Shown piece by piece: positions 23,577-32,254 of a DNA stretch of 64,000 nucleotides. Position numbers and translations under genes: made by a program. Source of the DNA: Constantimarinum furrinae (GTDB lineage: Bacteria; Bacteroidota; Bacteroidia; Flavobacteriales; Flavobacteriaceae); the NCBI RefSeq assembly GCF_014295415.1, contig NZ_CP052909.1, forward strand, positions 372,001-436,000, written 5' to 3'. The notes beneath the pieces were generated by a model that ran no database searches, had not been told where the DNA came from, and saw only the letters and a program-made list of their open reading frames with translations. Numbering within the stretch: the stretch's first letter is position 1; every line of letters starts with the position of its first letter.

Positions 23577-24809
23577 TTATCTTTTAAATTCTGCTTTAAT
23601 ACCCACTTTTATCAAATCTTCAAAGAATCCCGGATAGGATTTAGAAACCACTTCGCAATCATCAATACAGATATCGGTCTTCACAGCCAGCGGGGCAAAT
23701 GCCATGGCCATACGGTGGTCGTTATAGGTTTCTATTTCAACGGAATCTTTAATTTCACCCGAAGATCGTACCGAAATCCCATCCTGATTAATCACAACTG
23801 AAGCACCCAGTTTTTCCAATTCGGTTTTTAATGCCACCAAACGGTCGGTTTCCTTGATCTTGAGAGTATGCAAGCCTGTAAGGTCACAGGAAATTCCCAA
23901 ACCGAAGCAAGTAACTGCTATGGTTTGTGCAATATCGGGCGTATTGGTCAGGTCCAGAGAAAGAGTTTCGGGGAGTTTAGTTTCTGAAGCAGTTAAAGTG
24001 ATAGAACCATCATGCGGGTTAAATGTAGTAGACACACCCAATTGCTGATAAATATCGACGATTACAGCGTCGCCCTGAAGGCTATTGATCCGGTAGCTCT
24101 TCAAGGTTACCGAAAGCTCTTCAGAAAGGGCAACCAGACTATAAAAATAGGAAGCCGAACTCCAATCTGATTCGACTGTCACAGTTTGATCTTCAATTCC
24201 TTCCGAAGGAAAAACAGAGATGCAATTTTCAGAAAAAGTTGTCTTTATACCTATCTGCTCAAGCAGGGACAGGGTCATTTCGATATAGGATCTGCTGGTA
24301 ATATCACCCAATAATTCTATTTGGAGACCATGTTTCAGAGATGGAGCTATAAGGAGTAAGGCGGTAACATACTGACTGCTGGTATTTGCCAGAATTTCCA
24401 CCTTGGGGTGTACTATGCTATCCCCTTCGATTTCCAACGGGGGAAAGCCGTCATTTTCAAGATACAATATTTGAGCACCAAGATCCATTAATGCATCTAC
24501 CAGAACGCCAATAGGCCTCTCCTGCATTCTTTTACTACCGGTAATGGTGATCTTAGCGCCTTTCCTGGAAGCAAAGTAAGCCGTTAAAAATCGCATTGCA
24601 GTTCCGGCATGCCCAATATCTATGGTTGTGGTATTATTTAATAGTCCGTTTTGTAAAACGGTTGTATCATCACTATTGGAAAGGTTCTCGATCTTAAGGT
24701 TCGGATATAATGCCTGAAGAATAAGCAATCGGTTAGATTCACTCTTGGAACCTGTTATCTGCACTTCTACTTGTTTTTTAAGTGTGCCTGAAGAAAGATA
24801 CGCTTTCAT
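23577..24809 (-). CDS. aroA: 3-phosphoshikimate 1-carboxyvinyltransferase (EPSP synthase)
   Basis: Sixth step of the shikimate pathway. 410 residues, slightly shorter than the proteobacterial enzyme, as usual in Bacteroidetes. Recognisable blocks: [17 protein letters not shown] (phosphate-binding N-terminus), [54 protein letters not shown] and [21 protein letters not shown], and [15 protein letters not shown] near the C-terminus. Its start overlaps the upstream small membrane protein gene (ATGA), so it is cotranscribed with that gene and the MazG-type gene. Confidence 0.95.
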   Translation of the reverse strand: MKAYLSSGTLKKQVEVQITGSKSESNRLLILQALYPNLKIENLSNSDDTTVLQNGLLNNTTTIDIGHAGTAMRFLTAYFASRKGAKITITGSKRMQERPIGVLVDALMDLGAQILYLENDGFPPLEIEGDSIVHPKVEILANTSSQYVTALLLIAPSLKHGLQIELLGDITSRSYIEMTLSLLEQIGIKTTFSENCISVFPSEGIEDQTVTVESDWSSASYFYSLVALSEELSVTLKSYRINSLQGDAVIVDIYQQLGVSTTFNPHDGSITLTASETKLPETLSLDLTNTPDIAQTIAVTCFGLGISCDLTGLHTLKIKETDRLVALKTELEKLGASVVINQDGISVRSSGEIKDSVEIETYNDHRMAMAFAPLAVKTDICIDDCEVVSKSYPGFFEDLIKVGIKAEFKR

Positions 24810-25048
24810 TTTTGATACTGATCACGTTTAAATTTTCCCCAAAATTTAGCGTAACTTACCGAAAAGCCACAGACAAAAGTACCGATCACGAATACTGCCA
24901 AAAGCGTAAGCGGTTTCTGTGCCGTAAAAAACAATAATGAAAACCCGGTAAACGCCCATTGAATCAAGAACAATATTGCCATATAGATCATCCCAAGTAT
25001 GACAACAGATCGCCAAAAACCCGGATATGAGATCACTTTCTTAAACAT
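24806..25048 (-). CDS. Small two-helix membrane protein
   Basis: 80 residues with two hydrophobic segments (about 12-32, SVVILGMIYMAILFLIQWAF, and about 47-64, LTLLAVFVIGTFVCGFSV) and a basic C-terminus ([13 protein letters not shown]). No named domain recognised. It overlaps aroA by four bases and abuts the MazG-type gene, so it is part of that operon; this position is common in Flavobacteriaceae but does not reveal a function. Confidence 0.7.
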   Translation of the reverse strand: MFKKVISYPGFWRSVVILGMIYMAILFLIQWAFTGFSLLFFTAQKPLTLLAVFVIGTFVCGFSVSYAKFWGKFKRDQYQK

Positions 25049-25374
25049 TATTGTAACTTTTTATTCGAATGATGTCTGTCGTGATCTCTTTGCGTCTTTT
25101 TGTCAAGTTTTTTATTAAAAGCATCTTCCAGATCAACCCCTGTTTGATTGGCAAGACATAGGACTACGAAGATCACATCGGCTAGTTCTTCTCCCAGGTC
25201 TTTATGTTTATCGCTTTCTTTCTCACTCTGTTCCCCGTACCGTCTCGCAATAATACGCGCTACTTCCCCTACTTCTTCGGTGAGCTGCGCCATATTGGTA
25301 AGCTCATTGAAATAACGAACTCCGTGTTCCTTGATCCAGGCATCTACGGCAAGCTGGGCATTTTTTAAATCCAT
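25048..25374 (-). CDS. MazG-type nucleotide pyrophosphohydrolase
   Basis: A 108-residue all-helical NTP-PPase of the single-domain MazG-like class. The Mg-binding pattern is clear: EEVGEVARIIARRYG (about 31-45, with ExxE) followed by DLGEELADVIFVVLCLANQ (about 60-78, ExxxD). It hydrolyses nucleoside triphosphates, probably noncanonical ones, to monophosphate and pyrophosphate. First gene of a three-gene overlapping operon with the small membrane protein and aroA. Confidence 0.88.
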   Translation of the reverse strand: MDLKNAQLAVDAWIKEHGVRYFNELTNMAQLTEEVGEVARIIARRYGEQSEKESDKHKDLGEELADVIFVVLCLANQTGVDLEDAFNKKLDKKTQRDHDRHHSNKKLQ

Positions 25375-25377
25375 GTG

Positions 25378-27402
25378 TTACGCTTTAGTAAGCACTACTT
25401 TTTCTTTCTCCTTTTCAATGATCTGGGTGAACATTGCTTTAAGAAACTGGTAATCCTGAGACAAAATGATGGGCGCATTGATCTCAAGTTCTACAGACAA
25501 TTGTATCATTCCGCCTACTTCTTTTGCAAGATACGTATAACTACCCATATTATTTGATAAATTGGCCTTGATCCCTTCCGGGACTGAAGTCACTTTATAA
25601 CCTTCGGGAATTTTGATATTTATATTGTACTTGTTCGAGAAGGGATATCCGAAAAATATCGGGTAATCTCTTGTATCTGCCTTGAACGGATTTTCTTTTT
25701 CCCCAAAGAACAGCATGGGGGAGAGATATAATTCCCCGTTAATTTCCTCAATGATCGCAAGTGCACTTGCGCTATAGCTTAAATTGACATTTTGAGAAAG
25801 AGACTCAAGGTCTTTTACTTCCAAGTCAGAAATATTCACAGCTTCATTGTCAGGGTTTAGATTACTCATTTGCGATTCAATTGAAGAATTCACAAATTTT
25901 TCTCTATAAGCTCTTGCAAAATGATCCCCCTTGCGTTGTCTCACCTTTGCCTCAATTACTCCGTCAACAATTTCTGCTTGAACATAGGTTTGTTCTTTAG
26001 ACGGAAAACCCGGATATAATCCTACACCTTGAGAGGTGCCATCGGGACGAATTAATCTTCCCTGCCAGTTCATAGCTCTTTCCGGCAACATATTTATTCC
26101 GCTAAAAGGTGCTGTGGCATCCATTAGATACAATTGGTTGTTAAATTCAACACTGGCAATCACATAATTAAAACCATAACGGGTTGGAAATAAGGGTATT
26201 CCATTACTTCGGGTACTTACCAGAACCGGATTCGCATTTAAATTAGCGCTTTGCAACATAGACACCAGCATTAGGTTAATATCGGCTGAATTCCCTAACC
26301 CCTCTGAATATGCTTTCTTTACCCCATTTTCGGGGAAATACCCCAGATAGTCGTTCCATTTTACCTTAGTCTTGACAAAATGGAAAATCGCCGCCATTTT
26401 CTCTAAAGGGTCGTCCAAGCCCGAAATTGCCGTTGCCATATCTTCTTCAAAGTACCCTTTTCTCTTTATTTGATTTACAAAATCATCATTTTCGTAAATG
26501 CTTTTAGTTACATCCTCCCATGTAGTTGAATACGACTTCGGGATTCCATTAGGATTCTTAATTAAAGCAAGTTCCCAAATAGATTTAGCTCGATAGTTTG
26601 AAAGATTATCTACCAGTGATTCCTTTTTTAAAGGGGGTATATTTTCCTCGTCCAACATGTAAATATTCTCTTTGTATTTAAACATTCCACCGCTATTACC
26701 CGGAGCATTATCAAATACACTATTATGGTTAGCACTTCCCAACCCACTTCGACTGCGAATAGCGACCTCAATTTCTTTAGTATCCTTCTCATAGTTGTAA
26801 CTCACAGCAGCCTGAGGGTTACTAAAATTATTGTAAACATAATATTCCGGCACTCTTACTTCAACAACTTCCTTTCTTATTGGAATGGTATATTGTAAGT
26901 CGATGTTCTCAATATCATTAAATGGAGAGGATATCTTGTATTCATATTCAATCACACTACCTGGTTTTAAGTTAGGCATGGTGAATGTATTATTGATATA
27001 ATAGTTATTTAATCGCGCTTCAAAAACACCATTACTTTTAAGTTTTTCTTTCTCAATGGATCCTTTTACCAGATTGTATGTTGTACCCTTCAAAGAGCCA
27101 AATTCTTCTCGTGCCTTGTTGTGATTGTAGGTTTTTACAACAACACTTCCCCAATCAAATCCTTCTGGATTATAAATCTTAATACGTTCAAATACCTGCG
27201 TGTAAATAGTAAATCCTTCTCCCTGTGTATATTCGAAGTGGGTCTTGTATTCCCTGTAAAGTACCGATGCATCGGCATCGGGATACAGCGGATCTGCCTT
27301 TTCCTCAAGTTCTTCTTTGGAAACCTTTCCGAATTTATAATTCTGGGAATTTCCCGAAAGGGTTGTGAAAAAACAAATAGTAAGTACTAGTAAAAATTTC
27401 AT
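25378..27402 (-). CDS. DUF3857 protein with inactive transglutaminase-like domain
   Basis: 674 residues with signal peptide MKFLLVLTICFFTTLSGNSQ. N-terminal DUF3857 beta-sandwich (about 40-280), then a transglutaminase-like fold (about 300-440) and C-terminal beta domain. The catalytic positions are lost: the Cys motif reads GNSADINLML (Ser372), the His position reads GFNYVIA (Asn412), and only the Asp in LMDAT (428) remains. Probably a periplasmic scaffold or binding protein. Lies 15 bases downstream of a paralogue with an intact Cys-His pair and converges on nothing; it precedes the MazG operon. Confidence 0.82.
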   Translation of the reverse strand: MKFLLVLTICFFTTLSGNSQNYKFGKVSKEELEEKADPLYPDADASVLYREYKTHFEYTQGEGFTIYTQVFERIKIYNPEGFDWGSVVVKTYNHNKAREEFGSLKGTTYNLVKGSIEKEKLKSNGVFEARLNNYYINNTFTMPNLKPGSVIEYEYKISSPFNDIENIDLQYTIPIRKEVVEVRVPEYYVYNNFSNPQAAVSYNYEKDTKEIEVAIRSRSGLGSANHNSVFDNAPGNSGGMFKYKENIYMLDEENIPPLKKESLVDNLSNYRAKSIWELALIKNPNGIPKSYSTTWEDVTKSIYENDDFVNQIKRKGYFEEDMATAISGLDDPLEKMAAIFHFVKTKVKWNDYLGYFPENGVKKAYSEGLGNSADINLMLVSMLQSANLNANPVLVSTRSNGIPLFPTRYGFNYVIASVEFNNQLYLMDATAPFSGINMLPERAMNWQGRLIRPDGTSQGVGLYPGFPSKEQTYVQAEIVDGVIEAKVRQRKGDHFARAYREKFVNSSIESQMSNLNPDNEAVNISDLEVKDLESLSQNVNLSYSASALAIIEEINGELYLSPMLFFGEKENPFKADTRDYPIFFGYPFSNKYNINIKIPEGYKVTSVPEGIKANLSNNMGSYTYLAKEVGGMIQLSVELEINAPIILSQDYQFLKAMFTQIIEKEKEKVVLTKA

Positions 27403-27417
27403 AGCAATGATTATAAA

Positions 27418-29325
27418 TTAATTTTTCTTTGATAAAACAATTTTAGATCTGTCCTTCTTAATAACAGTCTTCATAAAGTCGGTATAGGCCTGATACTCAT
27501 CTCCGAGATAACTGCCGGGTTCAATGATAAACTCTCTGGTATACACAATTTTATTGTTTTCAGATGTAGATACGGAAGCCTTATAACTCCCAAAGGATTC
27601 GTTAATTTCAACAGCTTCCATAACCGATTCGACCTTATACTCATCCGGCAATGTAATCTCTATCTCATCCTTATATACCTGCCCGCGACTTATTTTATAG
27701 GGTAACGATCTGTTCTTGTTCGTAGCCGGCATTGACTTTACCCGGTTAAAAATATTTGGGTTTAGCAACAGTCGGGATCCTGCCTTAGACACATAATTGG
27801 TCGCGGTAAAATTCATTTTCTCGGTGAAGGTTACTTCCACATCATCATTCTCAAATTCAATTTCAGAAGGATTGAAATTGTTTAAATGCCCCCATCGTTC
27901 TTTGTAATATTGTAAGATATCCTCTTGCTTTTCATTTTCCAGATGATAATATCTTTCATACTGTAAGCCTTCGGAAGATTCTTCCAAAGCTCCCGAAATT
28001 TTAAGATCATCTTTGAGTTGCAGGGACGCATTGAGGCTCCTAACATTTTCCTGAGTCGGATATTTTTTGGTTCGTACGATCTTTCCTCCTTCCGGTGTTA
28101 TTATTAAAACATCCCTGTCGTCTGTAAATGTGCCGTTATAACCATAAGGAGTAATTTGGCTAGTGCATTCGAGCCATGTGATCGTATCCCCATCCGGCAC
28201 CCCGAGAATGGCGTGATTTCCCTGTAAGGCTGTAAAATCCTTTTTTATGTCCCTTTGTTCTTCACCCGCATAGACTATGGTGTAATAGGACGGGACACCT
28301 GCGACTTCCAATAATGCTTTAGTATAATTGGTAAGTGCTTTACAGTCCCCATAGCTCAGTTTATCGACATCGGAGGCCAGCATAGGTTTCCAGCCACCAA
28401 TCCCAATTTGTATGCTCACATATCGTACTTTATCCTGAAGGTATTTATAGATCTTTCTTGCCTTTCCTTCGTTGGTAGTTTCGTCTTTTATAAGGTTTTT
28501 TATATTTGCAACCGTTCCTTCGGGTAACTCGCGCACTCCCGTGAGTAAATTCTGATCCATCCAGGATCCAAACTGATTCCAATTCTTAACCTCTCCGTAA
28601 ACACCTTTCAGATAGAATTTATCTAAAGCAATAGACAGTGACGGACCAATTTCCGACAAGGAAGGAGCCCCTTCTTCATATTCGATAGCCTTGATATTTT
28701 CGGCCTTAAAAATCAACTCACCGGGATTTTCAGAAATGGTAATATTGAATTTTTCAAGATTCTTTGCATCGTAGCGAGGCTTATTCTCAGCATCAAATTT
28801 TACACGAAATTCACTTTTTTGAGTGCTTGACGCGTAATCGTTCAAAGGATTCCAACCGTAAAGAAATGCCGTGGTCTCGCTTTCAAATTCATAAGTAAAA
28901 ACCATGGTGTATGGGTAATTAACCGGAGTATAATTTACATACATCACCCGTGCCGAATTGAACAAAGAGAACCCATCCGATAGTGTCACATCTGTAAAGT
29001 CCCTTTTTTTATACCGTTTAATTTCCTTTCCGTCTTTATCATAAATCCAGATATTGGCTTCCTTTATCTTGCTGTCATCGGCATAACTCACATAGGTTGC
29101 AATATCATTATCCCCTTTTTTATTAAAAACGGTAACAACGCTGGTCTGCAAAACATGTTGTTTTTTCGGTTGTGAAATATCAACTTCTATTGTTTCGCTA
29201 ATAAGGACACTATTCGCATTTTGTCTTAATTCTAATGGAATAGCCTTAACCGAGTATTTTTCTTGAGCAGCTACTAAAAACGTGAACAGAAGAAATATTA
29301 AGGATAATCTGAAACGAAAAATCAT
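27418..29325 (-). CDS. DUF3857/transglutaminase-domain protein
   Basis: 635 residues, signal peptide MIFRFRLSLIFLLFTFLVAAQ. Same architecture as its downstream neighbour: DUF3857 (about 40-230), transglutaminase core (about 265-395), C-terminal beta domain. Here the catalytic residues are present: Cys328 in SYGDCKALTNY, His371 in GNHAILGV, and an acidic residue (Glu386) in WLECTSQ at the third position. Likely periplasmic, acting on an unknown protein or peptide. Preceded by a very A/T-rich gap containing a near-perfect palindrome around 29362-29382. Confidence 0.85.
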   Translation of the reverse strand: MIFRFRLSLIFLLFTFLVAAQEKYSVKAIPLELRQNANSVLISETIEVDISQPKKQHVLQTSVVTVFNKKGDNDIATYVSYADDSKIKEANIWIYDKDGKEIKRYKKRDFTDVTLSDGFSLFNSARVMYVNYTPVNYPYTMVFTYEFESETTAFLYGWNPLNDYASSTQKSEFRVKFDAENKPRYDAKNLEKFNITISENPGELIFKAENIKAIEYEEGAPSLSEIGPSLSIALDKFYLKGVYGEVKNWNQFGSWMDQNLLTGVRELPEGTVANIKNLIKDETTNEGKARKIYKYLQDKVRYVSIQIGIGGWKPMLASDVDKLSYGDCKALTNYTKALLEVAGVPSYYTIVYAGEEQRDIKKDFTALQGNHAILGVPDGDTITWLECTSQITPYGYNGTFTDDRDVLIITPEGGKIVRTKKYPTQENVRSLNASLQLKDDLKISGALEESSEGLQYERYYHLENEKQEDILQYYKERWGHLNNFNPSEIEFENDDVEVTFTEKMNFTATNYVSKAGSRLLLNPNIFNRVKSMPATNKNRSLPYKISRGQVYKDEIEITLPDEYKVESVMEAVEINESFGSYKASVSTSENNKIVYTREFIIEPGSYLGDEYQAYTDFMKTVIKKDRSKIVLSKKN

Positions 29326-29423
29326 GGGGTATTACTTAATGGGGTGGTAATATAAAAAATTATTAATATTTAAAATATTAATTTAAAAAATAACTGAAAT
29401 TCCTTACTCCCGTCTGCATCCAA

Positions 29424-29876
29424 TCATTCTCTATTTTTAGAATCTATGAAAATGGTCACCGGACCGTCATTTACCAGACATACATCCATCATGGCTCCGA
29501 ACGTCCCGGTCAAGACCGTTTTATTTAATTCTGCTTCCAGTTTTTTTACAAACTCTTCATATAACGGAATGGCAATGTCGGGACGAGCAGCTTTTATAAA
29601 AGAAGGGCGATTTCCTTTTTTGGTGCCGGCATGCAAGGTAAACTGACTCACTACCAGACAATCCCCGTCGGTATCAATGATCGAAAGATTCATAGCATCA
29701 TTTACATCTGAAAAGACCCGCAATTTTGCAATTTTCCCGGTAAGCCAGTCAATATCTTCTGAAGTGTCTGCAGTTTCTATTCCGAGTAAAATAAGAAATC
29801 CGTGACCAATTTCTGAAACCAGCTCGTTTTCAACTACCACTGAAGCATTTTTCACTCTTTGTATTACAACTCTCAT
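29424..29876 (-). CDS. dtd: D-aminoacyl-tRNA deacylase
   Basis: 150-residue cytoplasmic enzyme that frees tRNA from mis-acylated D-amino acids and glycine. The start is MRVVIQRVKNASV (29876); upstream codons lie in rsgA. Family motifs: SQFTLHA (the SQFTL catalytic loop), KKGNRPSF and the C-terminal NDGPVTIFID (the NxGP loop; here NDGP). Overlaps the rsgA stop by four bases, so the two are coupled. Confidence 0.94.
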   Translation of the reverse strand: MRVVIQRVKNASVVVENELVSEIGHGFLILLGIETADTSEDIDWLTGKIAKLRVFSDVNDAMNLSIIDTDGDCLVVSQFTLHAGTKKGNRPSFIKAARPDIAIPLYEEFVKKLEAELNKTVLTGTFGAMMDVCLVNDGPVTIFIDSKNRE

Positions 29877-30823
29877 GTATTTGTATAAATATCCTTTCGG
29901 TAATTCTCTTCTTCCCCTTCCATGATCTGCAGGTAACTTTTGTAGCGGGACCAAGCAATTTCTTCATTCTCCAATGCTTCTTTAACGGCACATTGGGGTT
30001 CTTCGAGATGAAGGCAATTGTTAAACTTACAGTCTTGTTTTAGTTCAAAAAACTCCGGAAAATAATCCCCCAACTCTTCCTTTTCGATCTCTACCACTCC
30101 AAAACCCTTTATCCCGGGCGTATCAATAATTCTTGCGTCGAAGGACAAGTCATACATTTCGGCAAAAGTAGTAGTATGTTGCCCCTGCATATGTTGTTCC
30201 GATATTTCTGAAGTCTTTATATCGAGCTTGCTCTCCATGGTATTAATAAGCGTGGATTTTCCTACACCGCTATGCCCCGAAAACATGCTCACTTTTTCAA
30301 CCATGAGCTGCTTTACCTTGTCTATGTTTTTTCCGGTTTTTGCTGAAATCCCTATACACTCATAGCCTATTTTACGATATAAGGCGGCCAGGTATTTTAT
30401 TTCGAGTAATTCGTCTTCGTTGTAAAGATCGATCTTATTAAACAACAGCACTGCCTTAATATGGTAAGCTTCAGCAGTTACCAGAAACCTGTCGATAAAG
30501 GTGGTAAAGGTTGGAGGGTTGTTTAAGGTGATCAGTAAAAATGCGACATCAATATTGGAAGCAATGATATGTGTTTGCTTTGAAAGATTTACCGATTTTC
30601 GGATAATATAATTATCGCGTTCTTCGATCTTCGAAATGACCCCCACAGTTTCATCTCCCTTGGTCTCTACTTCAAAAACAACATGATCACCCACGGCAAT
30701 TGGATTGGTGCTTTTTATACCTCCTATCCTGAATTTTCCCTTTATACGACATTCATAAAAGGTTCCGTTCTCTCCTTTAACAGTATACCAGCTTCCGGTC
30801 GATTTGTAAACAACTCCTTTCAT
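29873..30823 (-). CDS. rsgA: Ribosome small subunit-dependent GTPase A
   Basis: Circularly permuted GTPase that matures the 30S subunit. 316 residues from MKGVVYKSTGSWY. N-terminal OB fold (about 1-70), then G4 FNKIDL before G1 GHSGVGKST and G3 DTPGIKGFG, the permuted order that defines the family. A C-terminal zinc motif CKFNNCLHLEEPQC follows. The start at 30823 is chosen over a codon three residues upstream. Cotranscribed with dtd. Confidence 0.94.
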   Translation of the reverse strand: MKGVVYKSTGSWYTVKGENGTFYECRIKGKFRIGGIKSTNPIAVGDHVVFEVETKGDETVGVISKIEERDNYIIRKSVNLSKQTHIIASNIDVAFLLITLNNPPTFTTFIDRFLVTAEAYHIKAVLLFNKIDLYNEDELLEIKYLAALYRKIGYECIGISAKTGKNIDKVKQLMVEKVSMFSGHSGVGKSTLINTMESKLDIKTSEISEQHMQGQHTTTFAEMYDLSFDARIIDTPGIKGFGVVEIEKEELGDYFPEFFELKQDCKFNNCLHLEEPQCAVKEALENEEIAWSRYKSYLQIMEGEEENYRKDIYTNT

Positions 30824-30914
30824 TACGAACAAAGATGTAAATTAGAACGGAATAGAACAAAAAAAGACTGTAAAAAACAATTGACATAAGCTAATCTTAG
30901 GTACACGGTCATCA

Positions 30915-31997
30915 TCAGGATTTATATACTTTCTCCTGATGGCTAATAGACTCCTGATGTATTGCCTTATACATACGCAATATAAATTCTTCGCTTAAGC
31001 CGTTCTGCTCACCTTCCAGTATCATCCGCCCCAGCACTTCATTCCATCGTTTCACTTGTAAGATAGCAACGTTGTTTTCCTTTTTTAGCAAGCCAATGGC
31101 ATCGGCGATCTTCATTCGCTTGCCCATCATATCAACAATCTGATTGTCGATCACATCAATTTGGGTTCGCAGCGTATTTAGCCTGTTTTTAAATTCTACC
31201 GCATCTCCTACTTCTTTTCTTATACGTAAGTCTACGGTCATTTGCTCAAGTCGCTGAGGGGTAATTTGCTGTTTTGCATCACTCCACGCATTATCCGGAT
31301 CATAGTGTGTTTCTATCATGAGTCCGTCGTAATTGAGATCCAATGCAGTCTGGCAGAGATCGAAGATTATATCTCTTCTTCCGGCGATATGCGAGGGATC
31401 TAAAATAAGCGGAAGGTCGGGAAACCGGTTTTGCAGGTCAATTGGAATCTGCCACTCCGGGTTATTTCGGTATCGTGTTTTTTCATAGGTGGAAAAACCC
31501 CGGTGAATGACCCCCAGATTATGAATATCTGCTTCATAAAATCGCTCAACCGCTCCTATCCACAGTGCGAGATCCGGATTAACAGGGTTCTTTACCAGTA
31601 CCGTTTTATCGGTACCTTTTAAGGCATCGGCAATTTCCTGCACCATAAAGGGAGATACCGTCGTTCTTGCTCCTACCCAAAGTATATCCACATCGTGTTG
31701 TAAGGCCAGATCGACGTGGTGTGCGTTCGCTACCTCGGTAGTTATAAGCATTCCTGTTTCCTGTTTCGCTTTTTGCAACCATTTAAGTCCCAATGCTCCT
31801 ACTCCTTCAAAATTTCCCGGACGGGTTCGCGGCTTCCATATTCCGGCACGAAGTACCGTAGCATCGGTATCTTTGAGTTGATGCGCGATCTTAAGTACCT
31901 GCTCTTCCGTTTCGGCACTGCACGGGCCGGCAATAACCAGAGGATGACTTAAATGAAAAGCATCCAGCCAGGAGCGCAGTTTTTTACTGTTTTCCAT
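30915..31997 (-). CDS. Bifunctional DAHP synthase / chorismate mutase (type II)
   Basis: 360 residues. The N-terminal domain (about 1-255) is a type I-beta DAHP synthase (AGPCSAE at 23-29, RAGIWKPRTRPG, GARTTVSPFMVQEIADAL, VKNPVNPD, ILDPSHIAGRRD), which condenses PEP and erythrose 4-phosphate. The C-terminal domain (about 262-355) is an AroQ-type chorismate mutase (RLNTLRTQIDVIDNQIVDMMGKRMKIADAIG). This fusion order is known in Bacteroidetes, and the mutase often serves as the allosteric domain. A Trp-rich leader peptide and terminator lie in front of it, indicating attenuation. Divergent from gldA. Confidence 0.93.
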   Translation of the reverse strand: MENSKKLRSWLDAFHLSHPLVIAGPCSAETEEQVLKIAHQLKDTDATVLRAGIWKPRTRPGNFEGVGALGLKWLQKAKQETGMLITTEVANAHHVDLALQHDVDILWVGARTTVSPFMVQEIADALKGTDKTVLVKNPVNPDLALWIGAVERFYEADIHNLGVIHRGFSTYEKTRYRNNPEWQIPIDLQNRFPDLPLILDPSHIAGRRDIIFDLCQTALDLNYDGLMIETHYDPDNAWSDAKQQITPQRLEQMTVDLRIRKEVGDAVEFKNRLNTLRTQIDVIDNQIVDMMGKRMKIADAIGLLKKENNVAILQVKRWNEVLGRMILEGEQNGLSEEFILRMYKAIHQESISHQEKVYKS

Positions 31998-32011
31998 AAG
32001 TTTAAACCATA

Positions 32012-32038
32012 AAATAAAAAAGTCCCTGTACGGGACTT
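32012..32038 (-). terminator. Attenuator terminator in the DAHP synthase leader
   Basis: Minus strand AAGTCCC-GTACA-GGGACTT followed by TTTTTATTTTAT, 15 bases before the start codon of the enzyme. There is no gene upstream on this strand that it could serve (gldA diverges), so termination here would abort the enzyme's own transcript. Its 5' arm (AGTCCCG) can instead pair with CGGGATT at 32072-32066, just after the leader stop codon. Confidence 0.8.
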
Positions 32039-32073
32039 CACATTATAAATATTGTAAAACACAATAATCCCGG

Positions 32074-32139
32074 TTAACGACAGTTTTTTAGCTGAAGCCA
32101 CCAATTGCAGGAAACTAAGTGTGTGATTACTCTAAACAT
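32074..32139 (-). CDS. Trp-codon leader peptide of the DAHP synthase attenuator
   Basis: A 21-codon reading frame, ATG at 32139 to TAA at 32074, reading MFRVITHLVSCN then Trp13-Trp14 and LQLKNCR. Tandem Trp codons 60 bases before a T-tailed hairpin match the classical attenuation layout. A ribosome stalled at the Trp codons leaves CGGGATT (32072-32066) free to form the antiterminator; a ribosome at the stop codon covers it and lets the terminator form. No Shine-Dalgarno is seen, as usual here. The promoter is unresolved; TACTTTAG (32152-32145) is one mismatch from the -7 consensus but leaves almost no leader. Confidence 0.7.
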   Translation of the reverse strand: MFRVITHLVSCNWWLQLKNCR

Positions 32140-32204
32140 CCCGGCTAAAGTAGCTAATAAAATTTAGGATAAAAATCTTTTTATCTGTTTTTTGCGCTCC
32201 TTTA

Positions 32205-32238
32205 TTTGTCTGCTGCGATATAAATTTATGTAGTTTTG
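32205..32238 (+). promoter_or_regulatory. gldA promoter
   Basis: TTTG (32205-32208) and a perfect -7 box TAGTTTTG (32231-32238), 16 bases before the gldA ATG. Confidence 0.55.
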
Positions 32239-32254
32239 TTATTCTGAAAAAAAT

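Noticed and set aside
30912-30940. CATCAGGA...TCCTGATG inverted repeat at the end of the DAHP synthase gene as terminator
   Set aside because: It overlaps the coding end and has no T-run on the minus strand.
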